A stretch of 24,311 bases of DNA from JBCCQH01 sp039024435 (GTDB taxonomy: Bacteria > Bacteroidota > Bacteroidia > J057 > JADKCL01). The stretch's first letter is position 1. Every line of letters begins with the position of its first letter. Below the pieces are notes generated by a model that was not told the DNA's origin, did not search any database, and worked only from the letters and a program-made list of their open reading frames with translations. The position numbers were made by a program, and so were the translations under genes. Shown piece after piece: positions 13,948 through 23,501 of the stretch. The DNA is taken from assembly GCA_039024435.1 (NCBI GenBank), contig JBCCQH010000115.1, forward strand, positions 1 through 24,311, written 5' to 3'.

Positions 13948-16900
13948 CTACTGTACCTTGACCGCATCAATCGCGGCCGCCTTGACTTTTGCATTCAGGG
14001 TGGGCACCATCTCCGAAAAGACCATCCGCAGACGGGCCAGTTCCCGGTCGATTTCCGCGGTCACTTCCCGGCGAAATGCCTCCGCCTGCTCCGTGGGGCC
14101 GTAATTGCCCATGCTGCACAGCGAAGCTAAATGACCAAGTTTATTGTTGAGTCGGATCGGAAAATTGAGCGGATCCTGGCCGCTGCGGTTTTTGGTTTGG
14201 TACAGGGCCTCCTCCACCGCCCGCACCTCTTTTAAAATCGCCTCCGCATACTCCTGGATTTCGGTTTGGCTCGTGTCGGTGCGCTCCTGGAGCACCTGGA
14301 TCTGCTTCCGTGCTTTCCGCAGGTCGATGATGGCCTGGTGCGTTTCGGTCAGCTTGTCCTGGACCTGCCGGATAAAGTCAAACTGGGCCCGCATATCGGC
14401 GAGTTCGGCGCCACTGCGGGGATCCTTCCGAATCTCAACTGCTTCTTCGGTCACTTGCCCATTGACGTTGAGCCGGACCTTGTAGGTTCCGGGGACCGCC
14501 TTGGGACCACGCAGACTGGCCCACCAAAGGATCATCCCGTCAAACTTTTTTGCATCGGGGTAGCGCATGTCCCAAACGAAGCGATTCAGGCCTTTCTTCA
14601 GCGAAATAGAATCCCGCTTTTCCTTAGCTTGGGTGGAAAAGGTGCGGATCGCATCGCCGTCGGCTTCGTGGAAGGAGAGACTGATATTCGTGGCTGAATC
14701 CGGGGCCGCGGCCAGATAAATGTACACCGGCACGCCTCCCGTATGGTTCTGTCCCGCCCGCCGCGACGGTTTGGCCGCCCCCGAGCCGTCCATGCGGTAG
14801 GCCAGTGCCGGCCGGAAAAGGTGAGCCGACTGCATCGCAATGTCCTGATTGGTCTGCCGCAATGGCCCCAAATCATCCAGTAGCCAAAAACTCCGGCCTT
14901 GGGTCGCGGCGATCAAATCATCGTCCTTCACCGCCAAATCGGTAATCGGAACAATCGGCAGATTCAATTGAAAGGGATGCCACTGCGCTCCGTCGTTCAG
15001 GGACACGTACAATCCCCGCTCGGTTCCGGCGTACAAGAGCCCCGCCCGCTCCGGATCGGCCCGGACCACCCGCACAAAGTGATCCGGCGCGATGCCTTCA
15101 GTGATCAGTTTCCAGGACTTGCCGTAGTCGACGGTGTGGAAGATGTAAGGCGTATCGTCCCCCATCTTGTAGCGCGTCACCGCCAGATACACACTGCCAT
15201 TGCGCCGCGGATCAATCTCCAGGCTGTTCACCATTCCCCACTCGGGCATGTTTTCCGGAGTGACATTTTCCCAATCCTTGCCGTTGCGGGTGAGGTGCAC
15301 CAAACCGTCGTCCGATCCCGCCCAAATCAGGCCCGGCTCCAAAGCCGATTCTGCCGCTGCGAATACCGTGCAGTAGTACTCCACGCTGGTATTGTCCTGG
15401 GTAATCGGTCCGCCGCTGGAACCCAGCTTCGCCGAATCATTCCGGGTGAGGTCGGGGCTGATGGTCTCCCAGCTCTGCCCCATGTCGGTGGAGCGGTGCA
15501 GGTGGTTCGAGGCGACGTACAACTTATTCGGGTTGTGCGGCGAGAAAAAAACGGGAAAATTCCATTGGAAGCGGTACTTCATGTCTTCGGCACCGTGCCC
15601 CATCGGGTTGTTCGGCCAGACATTGATCGCACGCTCCTCCTGAGTGGTGTGATTGACCCAGGTCAAATATCCGCCGTAGCTTCCCCCCACCACGATTTCG
15701 TTGTTGTCGGGCTTGGGCGCAAGGTGGGCACTCTCGCCTCCGGCCGTCGATTCCCAGTCCCGCTCGGTGATGTACCGCCCCCGGGACCGGTGGTGGATCC
15801 GGATCGCGGAGTTGTCCTGCTGGGCTCCGTAGATGCGGTAGGGAAAATGGTCGTCCGTCGTCACCCGGTAAAATTGCGCCGTTGGTTGATTTTCGTAAGT
15901 GCTCCAATTTTCGCCGCCGTCAAAGGAAATCTGGGCCCCACCGTCGTCCCCGATGATCATGCGCTGGGGATCTTCCGGCGCAATCCACAGGTCGTGGTGA
16001 TCGCCGTGGGGAGCGCGCCGGGACTTGAAGCTGCGACCACCGTCCTTAGAGACCTGGTAGGAGACGTTCATGACGTAGACCTTGTCCTCGTCCTGGGTGT
16101 CGGCGATCACCCGGGTATAATACCAGGCGCGCTGGCGCAGGGACCGATCCGCATTCACCCGGGACCAGGATTTACCGGCATTGTCACTGCGGAACAGACC
16201 GCCTCCTTTGGCTTCGATCATGGCGAATACCCGCTCGGAGTTGACCGGAGAAACTGCCACCCCAATAATGCCGAGCGGGCCACCAGGCAGACCGGGACGG
16301 GCACTGATGTTTTCCCAATTCTTACCGCTGTCAGTGCTTTTCCAAAGGCCCGAACCTTCACCGCCACTGCTGAGGCTGTACGGCGTCCGGCGCACCCGCC
16401 AAGTAGATGCATAAACAATCCGAGGATTGTTGGGATCGAGCCGCAGATCAACCGCACCGGCATCCGGATTCACGTAGAGCACCTTTTCCCAGGTGGCCCC
16501 CCCATCCTGGCTGCGGTACACTCCCCGCTCCTCCGAAGACTTGAAGAGATCGCCGAGCACGGCAGCATATACGATGTCGGGATTGCTCGGATGGATGCAA
16601 ATGCGCGGAACGTGCCGGGACTCGGGCAGCCCCACGTGCCGCCAGCTCGTACCCGCATCGGTTGACTTCCAAATGCCATCTCCCGAGGAGACATTGCCCC
16701 GGACTGTGACCTCACCGCCCCCAACAAAGATGACATTGGGGTCCGAATCACTCACCGCAACCGACCCAATGCTGCCGCCGAAGAAGCCATCCGAGATATT
16801 TTCCCAGGTCTGTCCGCCATCCTTGGTGCGCCAAACACCGCCGCCGGTGACTCCCATATAGTACAAATTGGGCTGGTTCGGCACGCCGGTCACTGCGGCG

Positions 16901-17103
16901 GAGCGGCCACCGCGAAAGGGCCCGATACAGCGCCACTGCATTCCCCCGAGCATTTTGCCCGGGGAAAAGGTGCGCTCCGCCGATGCGGCTTTTTTCTTGC
17001 CGCCCCGCTGGGCGGATCCGGCAGAAGGCAAAACGAGAAACAGGACGGCCAGCACCCCGGCGGTCCGCAAAACAGTACGGTACAAATACATACGCAATTC
17101 CAT
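13948..17103 (-). CDS. Exported sortilin/VPS10-like Asp-box beta-propeller protein
   Basis: The 1051-residue product has a signal peptide (hydrophobic core AGVLAVLFLVLP, cleavage near SAGSAQ). I count about nine Asp-box motifs of the S-x-D-x-G-x-x-W type, for example TKDGGQTW, STDAGTSW, SQDGGATW, STDSGKNW, SFDGGENW, STDMGQSW and TVDYGKSW, spread over residues 90-690. This is the pattern of the sortilin N-terminal/BNR propeller family, many of which are annotated as glycosyl hydrolases without proof. A Fn3-like segment (about 780-870) and a helical, probably coiled-coil tail (890-1051) follow. No type IX C-terminal signal is visible. The start is the ATG at 17103, or the one at 17091. A strong terminator separates it from the gene upstream. 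Confidence 0.88.
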   Translation of the reverse strand: MELRMYLYRTVLRTAGVLAVLFLVLPSAGSAQRGGKKKAASAERTFSPGKMLGGMQWRCIGPFRGGRSAAVTGVPNQPNLYYMGVTGGGVWRTKDGGQTWENISDGFFGGSIGSVAVSDSDPNVIFVGGGEVTVRGNVSSGDGIWKSTDAGTSWRHVGLPESRHVPRICIHPSNPDIVYAAVLGDLFKSSEERGVYRSQDGGATWEKVLYVNPDAGAVDLRLDPNNPRIVYASTWRVRRTPYSLSSGGEGSGLWKSTDSGKNWENISARPGLPGGPLGIIGVAVSPVNSERVFAMIEAKGGGLFRSDNAGKSWSRVNADRSLRQRAWYYTRVIADTQDEDKVYVMNVSYQVSKDGGRSFKSRRAPHGDHHDLWIAPEDPQRMIIGDDGGAQISFDGGENWSTYENQPTAQFYRVTTDDHFPYRIYGAQQDNSAIRIHHRSRGRYITERDWESTAGGESAHLAPKPDNNEIVVGGSYGGYLTWVNHTTQEERAINVWPNNPMGHGAEDMKYRFQWNFPVFFSPHNPNKLYVASNHLHRSTDMGQSWETISPDLTRNDSAKLGSSGGPITQDNTSVEYYCTVFAAAESALEPGLIWAGSDDGLVHLTRNGKDWENVTPENMPEWGMVNSLEIDPRRNGSVYLAVTRYKMGDDTPYIFHTVDYGKSWKLITEGIAPDHFVRVVRADPERAGLLYAGTERGLYVSLNDGAQWHPFQLNLPIVPITDLAVKDDDLIAATQGRSFWLLDDLGPLRQTNQDIAMQSAHLFRPALAYRMDGSGAAKPSRRAGQNHTGGVPVYIYLAAAPDSATNISLSFHEADGDAIRTFSTQAKEKRDSISLKKGLNRFVWDMRYPDAKKFDGMILWWASLRGPKAVPGTYKVRLNVNGQVTEEAVEIRKDPRSGAELADMRAQFDFIRQVQDKLTETHQAIIDLRKARKQIQVLQERTDTSQTEIQEYAEAILKEVRAVEEALYQTKNRSGQDPLNFPIRLNNKLGHLASLCSMGNYGPTEQAEAFRREVTAEIDRELARLRMVFSEMVPTLNAKVKAAAIDAVKVQ

Positions 17104-17153
17104 TGGAATGGGAAGTTAATCGATTTTTGGCGCATTCCCTTTCGCAACCGGCC

Positions 17154-17185
17154 AAAAAGCAAAAGAGCGGACCGAAGTCCGCTCT
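17154..17185 (-). terminator. Intrinsic terminator of the PKD protein gene
   Basis: On the minus strand AGAGCGGAC, tetraloop TTCG and GTCCGCTCT form a perfect nine-pair stem (17185-17164), followed by TTTGCTTTTT. It lies 31 bases after the stop of the PKD gene. Confidence 0.88.
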
Positions 17186-17215
17186 CGCAAAGTATACCGT
17201 AATTCGCAATTTGCC

Positions 17216-20200
17216 TTAGCGCAGGACCGTGATTGATCCCGTTTTCCGGACGGGGCTACCGTCCCATTCCACCGCGTTGATCACGTAGGTGTAGACACCT
17301 TCCGACAGCGGCTGGCCCGAGGCATCGACCCCCGTCCAGCGGAAGTTCATGTTCTCGGAGCTGTAGGTCAGCTTGCCCCAGCGGTCATAGATGTCGATCT
17401 GGAAATCGGTAATCAGGCGGGTGACGACGTTGAACTCGTCATTGATTCCATCTCCGTTCGGAGTAAAGGCACTCGGCACGAAGATGTTGACCAGCTTGGT
17501 CACTTCGATGTAGAGCGGCCAGCTCTGCTCCGAGGCGCAACCGAATTCGTTCACCATGCTCAAGGTGATGTCGTAGACACCTTCCTGGGAGTATTCGTGG
17601 ACCGGTTGCTGGGCATTGGAAGTCGTTCCATCACCGAAGTCCCAGGTTTGGGAAGTCAGAGCGCCGTTGAAGATTCCGGTCAGATTGAACTCAACGATGG
17701 CGTTCGGAATTTCCACGGTGGTATTGGAGACTTGCAGTTCGACATTGGTTTCGGGGCGCACCAGGGCGACGATACCAGTCTTGGGCGAGAGGCAACCATC
17801 AGCGTCGCGTACAGCCACGTAGTAGGTCGTCGTAACGTTCAACGGCGGAGTCGTCCACATCATGTCACCGAGAAGGAAAGGATCCGTTGCATCCGGCGTG
17901 TAGAACCATTCCAATTCCGTTCCGGCGGGGAAGTTCAGGACTTCAAGTGTCGCGGGGAAGCCGCGGCAGACAGTATCCCCTTTTACCCCAATCGGAGGAA
18001 TTACCGGTACCGCAACCGGAATCGTGATTGAGTTTGTGCAACCCCGTGAGGTTACTGTGGTCAGGGTGACGTTGTAAGTACGGGGACCGCTGGCCCAGAA
18101 GTGGTTGACATTGGGACCGGTTGCGGTGTTGTCCGCACCCGAGGCCGGGTCACCGAAGTTCCACTGGTACTGATCGATGGTTGTACCGAGCGGATCATTC
18201 AGGAACGAGGTGGCGAAGAAGCGGGCTTCAGTGAAGAAGCAGTGCTGCGTGTAGAAGAAATCGCTTACTGGATTCGGGTGGACCAGGACAGTACGCTCCC
18301 GCTGGTTGACACAGCCATTGCCGTCGGTCACAGTCAGGATCACGTTGTAAGTGCCCGGGCCGGGGAAGGTGTAAGTCGGATTCTGGAGGTTGCTTGTAAT
18401 GCCGGTTCCGAAGTCCCACAACCAAGCGACAATCCCGCTGTTGGCGGTAGACTGGTCGGCGAATACCATGGGCTCACCGTCGCAGACGTCAGCAGTTTCG
18501 AATTCCGGAACCGGAAGAGCGTTCACGACGACCTGGCGGGTCACCGTATTCGTACAACCGTTATAACCCGTAACCGTCAATTCTACATTGTAGAGACCCG
18601 GTTGGGTAAACTGGTGACTCGGGTTCTGAGTACCGGAGAAGTTCAGGGAACCGCTCGCCGGATCATCAAAATCCCAGTTCCAGGCGATGATGCCGCCATT
18701 GCCGCCAATGGCAATCGTACTGGCATCGGTGAATTGTGTTTCCTCACCGATACATACGGTCGTGCTCGTAAAGTTCGAAGCCGGCGTCGCGTGCAAGTCA
18801 ACCGTGAAGGTTGCGGGCGGACCCGCACAACCATTGTCACTGGCCACCACGTTCACGGTGGTCTGGGAGTTGATGTTGTTCAGCGTAATCGTTTGTGTCG
18901 TTTCGTTGGTGCTCCAGACCCAGTTTGTACCGCCGGTGGCGGTCAGCGTCGTGCTGCCCCCGGTACATACCGAATCCACTCCAGTGATCAGGGCGGTTGG
19001 CCCCGTGGTGACATTGATCGTCTGCTGCGTGACCGGACTGGAACAACCATTCGCGATGGCAGTCACGGTGTAGGTGGTGGTCTGGGTCGGAGATACCGTG
19101 ATACTGTTCGTCACGTCGATCGTGCTCCAGAGGTAAGAAGTACCACCGGAAGCCGTCAAGGTCGCTTGGTCACCGATACAAATGTTGTTCGGGCCAGCGA
19201 TGGTGGCGGTCGGCGTCGGAAAGACCGTAACGTCGACGTAGTCAATCGAGGTACAGAAACCGGAGGTGGCCGTCATCGTGAAGGTCAAGTTCACGGGGTT
19301 CGTGCCGGGAACTGTATAATTCAGCGAAGGATCGGGGATCGTCGTATTGTTCAGGCCCGTAGCCGGCGACCAGGTGTAGGATTGTCCCGTAGGCAAGGTT
19401 GTACTGCCCAAGGTGATCGGGTTGCCGGAGCAAAGCGAAATGTCCGGACCCGCATCAGCGGTAGGACCGGCGGCAATCACGGCGGTATCAGTCAGAACGG
19501 TTACGCAACCGAAGTTATCGGTGATCTGTACGTTTACTTCGTAACTGCCCGGACCCGGATAGGTGTGGGTGAGGGTTGCCGCAGTATTGTTCGGGTTCAC
19601 GTTGAGATTACCGTCCCCGGACCACGAATAGACGTAAGGGCCGGTGTTGCCCGTACCGGGATTGGCCGTCAAACTGACATTGGTACAGCCAGTCGGCGTA
19701 ACGGTGATTCCGGCGCCCGGTAGGCCACCCTGAACGTTGATGATAATGGTATTCTGATTGCTTCCCAGAATGGGACAAGCATCGTCCTGCGCAGTGAGGA
19801 GGAAGGTGTAGATGCCGGTCGCGTTGGGCGTCCAGGTAAACGTGACCGTTGGCTGGTTGCCTACGATGGTATCGGACTGAGCACCGGAGGTGAAAGTAGC
19901 GCCCGGGATGTTCTGGTTCCAGAAGACGGTTTGGGTTTGGCCCTGGTCGGGATCCTGAATCGGGAGTTGGAACGAGAGCTGCGTACCTGCACAAACAGTC
20001 ACGTTAAAAGGTCCGGTAGCGGATCCGCCGGTGACATTGGTCACACCCGGCGTGGTGGGCGGCGTGTTGCCCGGGCAAGGAATCACCGTCATCTGGATAT
20101 CGCGTACAATCGTGTTGATCAACTGGCCATTCCGCCATTCCTCAACGTACACGCACATGACAGCGGTCTGAATCGAACCCGGATTCGCGCTTGCGGGATT

Positions 20201-20941
20201 GGGAACGACCGAGATGTCGCCGGTGATGGCATTCATGGTTACGATCCAGTCCGGACCGAGCGGCTGCTGTGGGGAATACCCGGCATTGTAATTGACCTGG
20301 GTCGTACCGTTGCTACTGGTGTAGCACGGGCCGAGGGTATAAGCCAAGGAGTCGCCTTCGGGATCAGTTGCGCCCTGGTTAAACGTGTAAGGAAGACCCT
20401 GACAAATGTAGGGGACCGGAGGATTGGCAAATTGCGGTGAGGAATTACAGGGAATAATATTCGTGTTGAGCGTGGTTGAATTCACCCCGATGCCCTGATT
20501 GGACTGGCCGGAGGTAATCGACCCGTTTCGACAACACGAACCCCAAGATATCGTGTAGATACAGTTGGGGACATTACATATATTGTAATCCCGGAACCAG
20601 TAATACTCCTGGACCCCATTGATCGAGGCACCCGGAGAAGTACAGCCGGTAGCGGCTCCCGGACAAAGCGGAGTTACCTCCGTTGTCTGCTGCTGCGACC
20701 AACCACCGAGGGCTTGCGGCTGACCACAACCTGGCGTCTGGGCATTAAAAGAAATATTGTTGCTGATTCCGGAAGCCCCGGTGCAGTCACGGTAGGTGCG
20801 CATGTAGACCCGAATGGTGCAATTGTTGAGGCATTCGTAAGTGATGTCCACACCCATGATGTGCGAGGCCTGGGCTTCATTTGTGTAAAAGCTCAGTGCG
20901 AAGAGAAAACAAGCAATTACAGATAGCTTAATTCTGATCAT
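17216..20941 (-). CDS. Secreted PKD/Ig-repeat protein with type IX (type B) C-terminal sorting domain
   Basis: The 1241-residue product is a large cell-surface or released protein, probably adhesive. The signal peptide is IKLSVIACFLFALSFY with cleavage near AQASH. A Cys-rich N-terminal part opens SHIMGVDITYECLNNCTIRVY, common in Bacteroidota multi-domain surface proteins. Ig-like modules follow, some with the pattern CIGDQATLTASGGTSYLWST (about 610-720). PKD repeats are marked by WNWDFDDPASG (about 752), WLWDFGTG (839), YQWNFGDPASG (925) and TWDFGDGTTS (1097). The last 90 residues (FVPSAFTPNGDGINDEF... IYDRWGKLTY ... SITVLR) are the gliding-motility-associated C-terminal domain used as a type B type IX secretion signal. 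I start at ATG 20941 because it places the signal peptide at the N-terminus. A strong terminator ends the unit. Confidence 0.93.
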   Translation of the reverse strand: MIRIKLSVIACFLFALSFYTNEAQASHIMGVDITYECLNNCTIRVYMRTYRDCTGASGISNNISFNAQTPGCGQPQALGGWSQQQTTEVTPLCPGAATGCTSPGASINGVQEYYWFRDYNICNVPNCIYTISWGSCCRNGSITSGQSNQGIGVNSTTLNTNIIPCNSSPQFANPPVPYICQGLPYTFNQGATDPEGDSLAYTLGPCYTSSNGTTQVNYNAGYSPQQPLGPDWIVTMNAITGDISVVPNPASANPGSIQTAVMCVYVEEWRNGQLINTIVRDIQMTVIPCPGNTPPTTPGVTNVTGGSATGPFNVTVCAGTQLSFQLPIQDPDQGQTQTVFWNQNIPGATFTSGAQSDTIVGNQPTVTFTWTPNATGIYTFLLTAQDDACPILGSNQNTIIINVQGGLPGAGITVTPTGCTNVSLTANPGTGNTGPYVYSWSGDGNLNVNPNNTAATLTHTYPGPGSYEVNVQITDNFGCVTVLTDTAVIAAGPTADAGPDISLCSGNPITLGSTTLPTGQSYTWSPATGLNNTTIPDPSLNYTVPGTNPVNLTFTMTATSGFCTSIDYVDVTVFPTPTATIAGPNNICIGDQATLTASGGTSYLWSTIDVTNSITVSPTQTTTYTVTAIANGCSSPVTQQTINVTTGPTALITGVDSVCTGGSTTLTATGGTNWVWSTNETTQTITLNNINSQTTVNVVASDNGCAGPPATFTVDLHATPASNFTSTTVCIGEETQFTDASTIAIGGNGGIIAWNWDFDDPASGSLNFSGTQNPSHQFTQPGLYNVELTVTGYNGCTNTVTRQVVVNALPVPEFETADVCDGEPMVFADQSTANSGIVAWLWDFGTGITSNLQNPTYTFPGPGTYNVILTVTDGNGCVNQRERTVLVHPNPVSDFFYTQHCFFTEARFFATSFLNDPLGTTIDQYQWNFGDPASGADNTATGPNVNHFWASGPRTYNVTLTTVTSRGCTNSITIPVAVPVIPPIGVKGDTVCRGFPATLEVLNFPAGTELEWFYTPDATDPFLLGDMMWTTPPLNVTTTYYVAVRDADGCLSPKTGIVALVRPETNVELQVSNTTVEIPNAIVEFNLTGIFNGALTSQTWDFGDGTTSNAQQPVHEYSQEGVYDITLSMVNEFGCASEQSWPLYIEVTKLVNIFVPSAFTPNGDGINDEFNVVTRLITDFQIDIYDRWGKLTYSSENMNFRWTGVDASGQPLSEGVYTYVINAVEWDGSPVRKTGSITVLR

Positions 20942-21014
20942 AGCAGGTACAAAAATTGTTGTGGTGGGCCGCATTCAACTCTCATTTGAAAAGTCTGCTG
21001 ATCCCGTTGTTTCT

Positions 21015-21062
21015 ATTAAAACTCTGATACTATCCCGGGTTAAATGTCGGGATAATTATCAG
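21015..21062 (-). terminator. Hairpin terminator overlapping the stop of a small ORF
   Basis: CTGATA plus TATCCCG (21024-21037) pair with CGGGATA plus TATCAG (21048-21062), 13 pairs with small bulges and a ten-base loop. On the minus strand the stem is followed by AGTTTTAAT. It covers the stop of the small ORF 21040-21243 and lies about 75 bases before the PKD gene start. Confidence 0.5.
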
Positions 21063-21243
21063 TGTTCTTAGGCGTCCCGTACTGAGTGGGCAAAATCCTC
21101 GTTTCATCGGTTGTTTTTCCGTATTCCACGGGGATTCCCAACGGGCCGAATCGTGCCCAGGCGTCGTTAAGCGGCAATTTCCTCCCATCCAGTCGGATGA
21201 ACTGCTCGTTTGATTGGACCTGGATTTTGTATGAATGGAACAT
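21040..21243 (-). CDS. Small hypothetical protein (67 residues)
   Basis: The frame runs from ATG 21243 to TAA at 21042-21040 and encodes MFHSYKIQVQSNEQFIRLDGRKLPL... , a mixed-composition soluble peptide with no recognisable domain. Support for expression comes from its terminator-like hairpin at the stop codon and from lying in an otherwise empty gap of about 600 bases between two large genes on the same strand. It might also be a remnant of a longer gene. I see no clear promoter upstream. Confidence 0.35.
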   Translation of the reverse strand: MFHSYKIQVQSNEQFIRLDGRKLPLNDAWARFGPLGIPVEYGKTTDETRILPTQYGTPKNTDNYPDI

Positions 21244-21518
21244 ATTCGCTTTTCCGCTCCCGATAGAGATTGCCCGATTTAATTTCCGATAGCCCTTTTG
21301 TCCTAATTGAGGGCTCTCACTCAGTGTTTCGAGGTCTGTAAGCTTTGGAGACCGGATTCTGTGTTTTCCTGACTCCTCAGGACAGCCCCCGGAAAGACCA
21401 TCAATATAATCATTTTTCTATAGCATACGATCAAGATTACCGCCATTTCGGTACTTTGACGGCTGGCAACATGGCACAAAGGAGAAAACAGGGGCCGTAC
21501 AAGGAGACTGTTCAAGAG

Positions 21519-21533
21519 GTTGCCTCAGGCAAC
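21519..21533 (-). terminator. Small hairpin after the OmpA-family gene
   Basis: GTTGCC, loop TGA and GGCAAC form a perfect six-pair stem beginning 2 bases past the stop codon (21538-21536). The following bases CTCTTG give only a weak T-run. The rest of the gap 21244-21518 shows no supported feature. Confidence 0.25.
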
Positions 21534-21535
21534 GC

Positions 21536-23500
21536 TCAGGTGCCGACGATCCGGCATACGGTGCGTCGGTTGCGGGCCCGGCCTTCCTCGCTCGTTTCGG
21601 AGGTGACGGGCTGGGTTTCGCCGTAACCCTTCGCGTCGATGCGCGCGGACGAAATCCCCCGGCTGATCAGATATTTGCGCACTTCTCCCGCGCGGTTTTG
21701 GCTCAGTTTCAGGTTGTAAGCGTCACTGCCCACGTCGTCGGTATGCCCGCCAATTTCAATGCGGACCGCCGAATTTTGCTTCATGAATTGCACCAGGTTT
21801 TCCAGCTCGGTTTTGGAGCGGTCCAGCAGGTCGTATTTGTCCGTCTCGTAAAATATAGCGCTCATGACCACCTCAATCCCAACCTGAAGCGGGTCCAAAG
21901 TGATATCGACATCATAATAAGGTGTTTCCTCGCTGTTGATATTTTTCAGCGAGAAAAAGCGACTCGCAAACAGGTAGCCCGGCCGGTCTACGTAGGCGGC
22001 GTAGTCCTGGTCCATTGGTAGGGTCAGCAAAAATTTTCCGCTGGACTTGTTCGTGCGGACGGAACGGATCGTGTCCCGCGTTTCGATGTTGATGAAGGTC
22101 ACCCGGGCGTAAAGGGGATCGCCGGTTTTGACATCGGTAACCACACCGCGTACGTAGGTCGTAAAGTTGGGCCGGATCCGCTCGTCCAGCTCAAACATGT
22201 AGATGTCAGATTTGCCGTTGGGGTCGTCACGGGAAGAATTGATGAAGCCTCGGGTACCGTCCGAGGTGATGTAAATATTGCCCTCCACCGCTGAGGAATT
22301 CAGCGGATAGCCGAGATTGGCCGGCGTAGTCCAGCCTTCGCCGGTATTTTTGCTGATAAACAAGTCCAGTTTTCCGTAGCCGGGGTGCTTGTCACTGGAA
22401 AAATACAGCGTCATGCCGTCGGCGTGCAGAAACGGCGCCACCTCGGTACCTTCGGTATTGATGGGAGCACCGAGATTTTGCGGTTCGGTCCACCGCCCCT
22501 TCTCCAAGGTCGAATACCAGATGTCGTAGCCGCCCAAACCACCCGGCCGATTCGAGGAAAAGTAGAGCGTCCGACCATCATTTGAAATGCAGGGCTGCGA
22601 TTCCCAGTCCGGCGTGTTGATGATCGGACCCAGATTCCGCGGCTCCAACCATTTATCGCCATCGAGCTTGGAGACGTAAATGTCGCAGTTGCCGTAGCCA
22701 TCTTTGCGGGAGCAAGCGGTGAAAAACACGTATTGCCCATCCGGAGAAAAGCTCGCCGCACCTTCATTCATCTCGGTGTTCACCGGTGCACCAAGGTTCT
22801 GCGAAGGTCCCCATTCGCCGTCTTTCATGGTGCTAAAGAAGAAGTCCTCGGTGTAATCGCGGTACTCCCGGTTAAATCCACCGGTGGATCCGGGCCGGCG
22901 AGCAGTGTAAAATATCGTCTGCCCGTCGGCGGTGAGGTAGGGCAGGTACTCGGAGAATTGGGTATTGATGTTGCGGCCCAAGTTTACTGGTTTAAAGGTG
23001 ATGGCGTTGCGCAACGCCTCCACCCCCATTTTCGCTTTTTCCCGGTTTTTGAGCGCCGTATCGCGGTAGCGTTTCGGCACGGGTTGTTTCCGTTCGAGGA
23101 ATTGGTCGTAGTTCTCGAGCGCTTCGTTGAATTTGTCCTGAAACAGCGCACTCTCGCCGAGGTAGTAGTAGACCACAGAATTGGGGGTGTGCAGGTGGTC
23201 GCGCGCTTGCTCGAGGGCAGCGTAGGATTGAGCGTACTGGCGCAGGGCAAAGTAGCTCGCCCCCATCTGCAGCCAGGCTTCACCGAAGGTCGGCTCGATT
23301 TCTACCGCTTCCTTGTAGAGGTTGATGGCGGCGAAGTAATCGCGGAATTTTGTTTGGGCATTTCCGTTTTGAAACGCTTTGAGCGCTTTCTTCGACTTGA
23401 TCCCAAAATCCTCGGGTTTTTCTTTTTGCGCGTGGAGGGAACTGCCGAATCCCCAACCAATGGTCACAATCAGGAGGACAACAAGGGGGAAATGCTTCAT
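21536..23500 (-). CDS. PorE-like TPR/beta-propeller/OmpA envelope protein
   Basis: The 654-residue product has a signal peptide (VVLLIVTIGWGFG, cleavage near LHAQ), TPR-type helices (about 40-165, including AINLYKEAVEIEPTFGEAWLQMGASYFALRQY), and a propeller of PD40-type blades (about 185-430, repeated pattern F-S-x-DG-x-x-x-FFT and LYFSSNRPGGLGGYDIW). These are followed by a carboxypeptidase-regulatory-like beta domain (about 440-530) and an OmpA C-terminal peptidoglycan-binding domain (about 545-654, IEIGGHTDDVGSDAYNLKLS and NRAGEVRKYL). This domain order matches PorE of the type IX secretion system, but related OmpA proteins share it, so I call it PorE-like. It probably anchors an outer-membrane complex to peptidoglycan. 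It starts one base after the queE stop, so the two are cotranscribed. Confidence 0.85.
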   Translation of the reverse strand: MKHFPLVVLLIVTIGWGFGSSLHAQKEKPEDFGIKSKKALKAFQNGNAQTKFRDYFAAINLYKEAVEIEPTFGEAWLQMGASYFALRQYAQSYAALEQARDHLHTPNSVVYYYLGESALFQDKFNEALENYDQFLERKQPVPKRYRDTALKNREKAKMGVEALRNAITFKPVNLGRNINTQFSEYLPYLTADGQTIFYTARRPGSTGGFNREYRDYTEDFFFSTMKDGEWGPSQNLGAPVNTEMNEGAASFSPDGQYVFFTACSRKDGYGNCDIYVSKLDGDKWLEPRNLGPIINTPDWESQPCISNDGRTLYFSSNRPGGLGGYDIWYSTLEKGRWTEPQNLGAPINTEGTEVAPFLHADGMTLYFSSDKHPGYGKLDLFISKNTGEGWTTPANLGYPLNSSAVEGNIYITSDGTRGFINSSRDDPNGKSDIYMFELDERIRPNFTTYVRGVVTDVKTGDPLYARVTFINIETRDTIRSVRTNKSSGKFLLTLPMDQDYAAYVDRPGYLFASRFFSLKNINSEETPYYDVDITLDPLQVGIEVVMSAIFYETDKYDLLDRSKTELENLVQFMKQNSAVRIEIGGHTDDVGSDAYNLKLSQNRAGEVRKYLISRGISSARIDAKGYGETQPVTSETSEEGRARNRRTVCRIVGT

Positions 23501-23501
23501 A

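Noticed and set aside
14899..16665. Long plus-strand frame opposite the Asp-box gene
   Set aside because: It is the antisense shadow of a clear beta-propeller gene; the translation shows no domain.
18101..19723. Long plus-strand frame opposite the PKD gene
   Set aside because: It is the antisense of repetitive PKD/Ig modules, giving an Arg/Gly/Val-rich nonsense translation.
21321..21515. Minus-strand 64-codon frame downstream of the OmpA-family gene
   Set aside because: Hydrophobic-looking but without a plausible start context, and no homologous pattern that I recognise.
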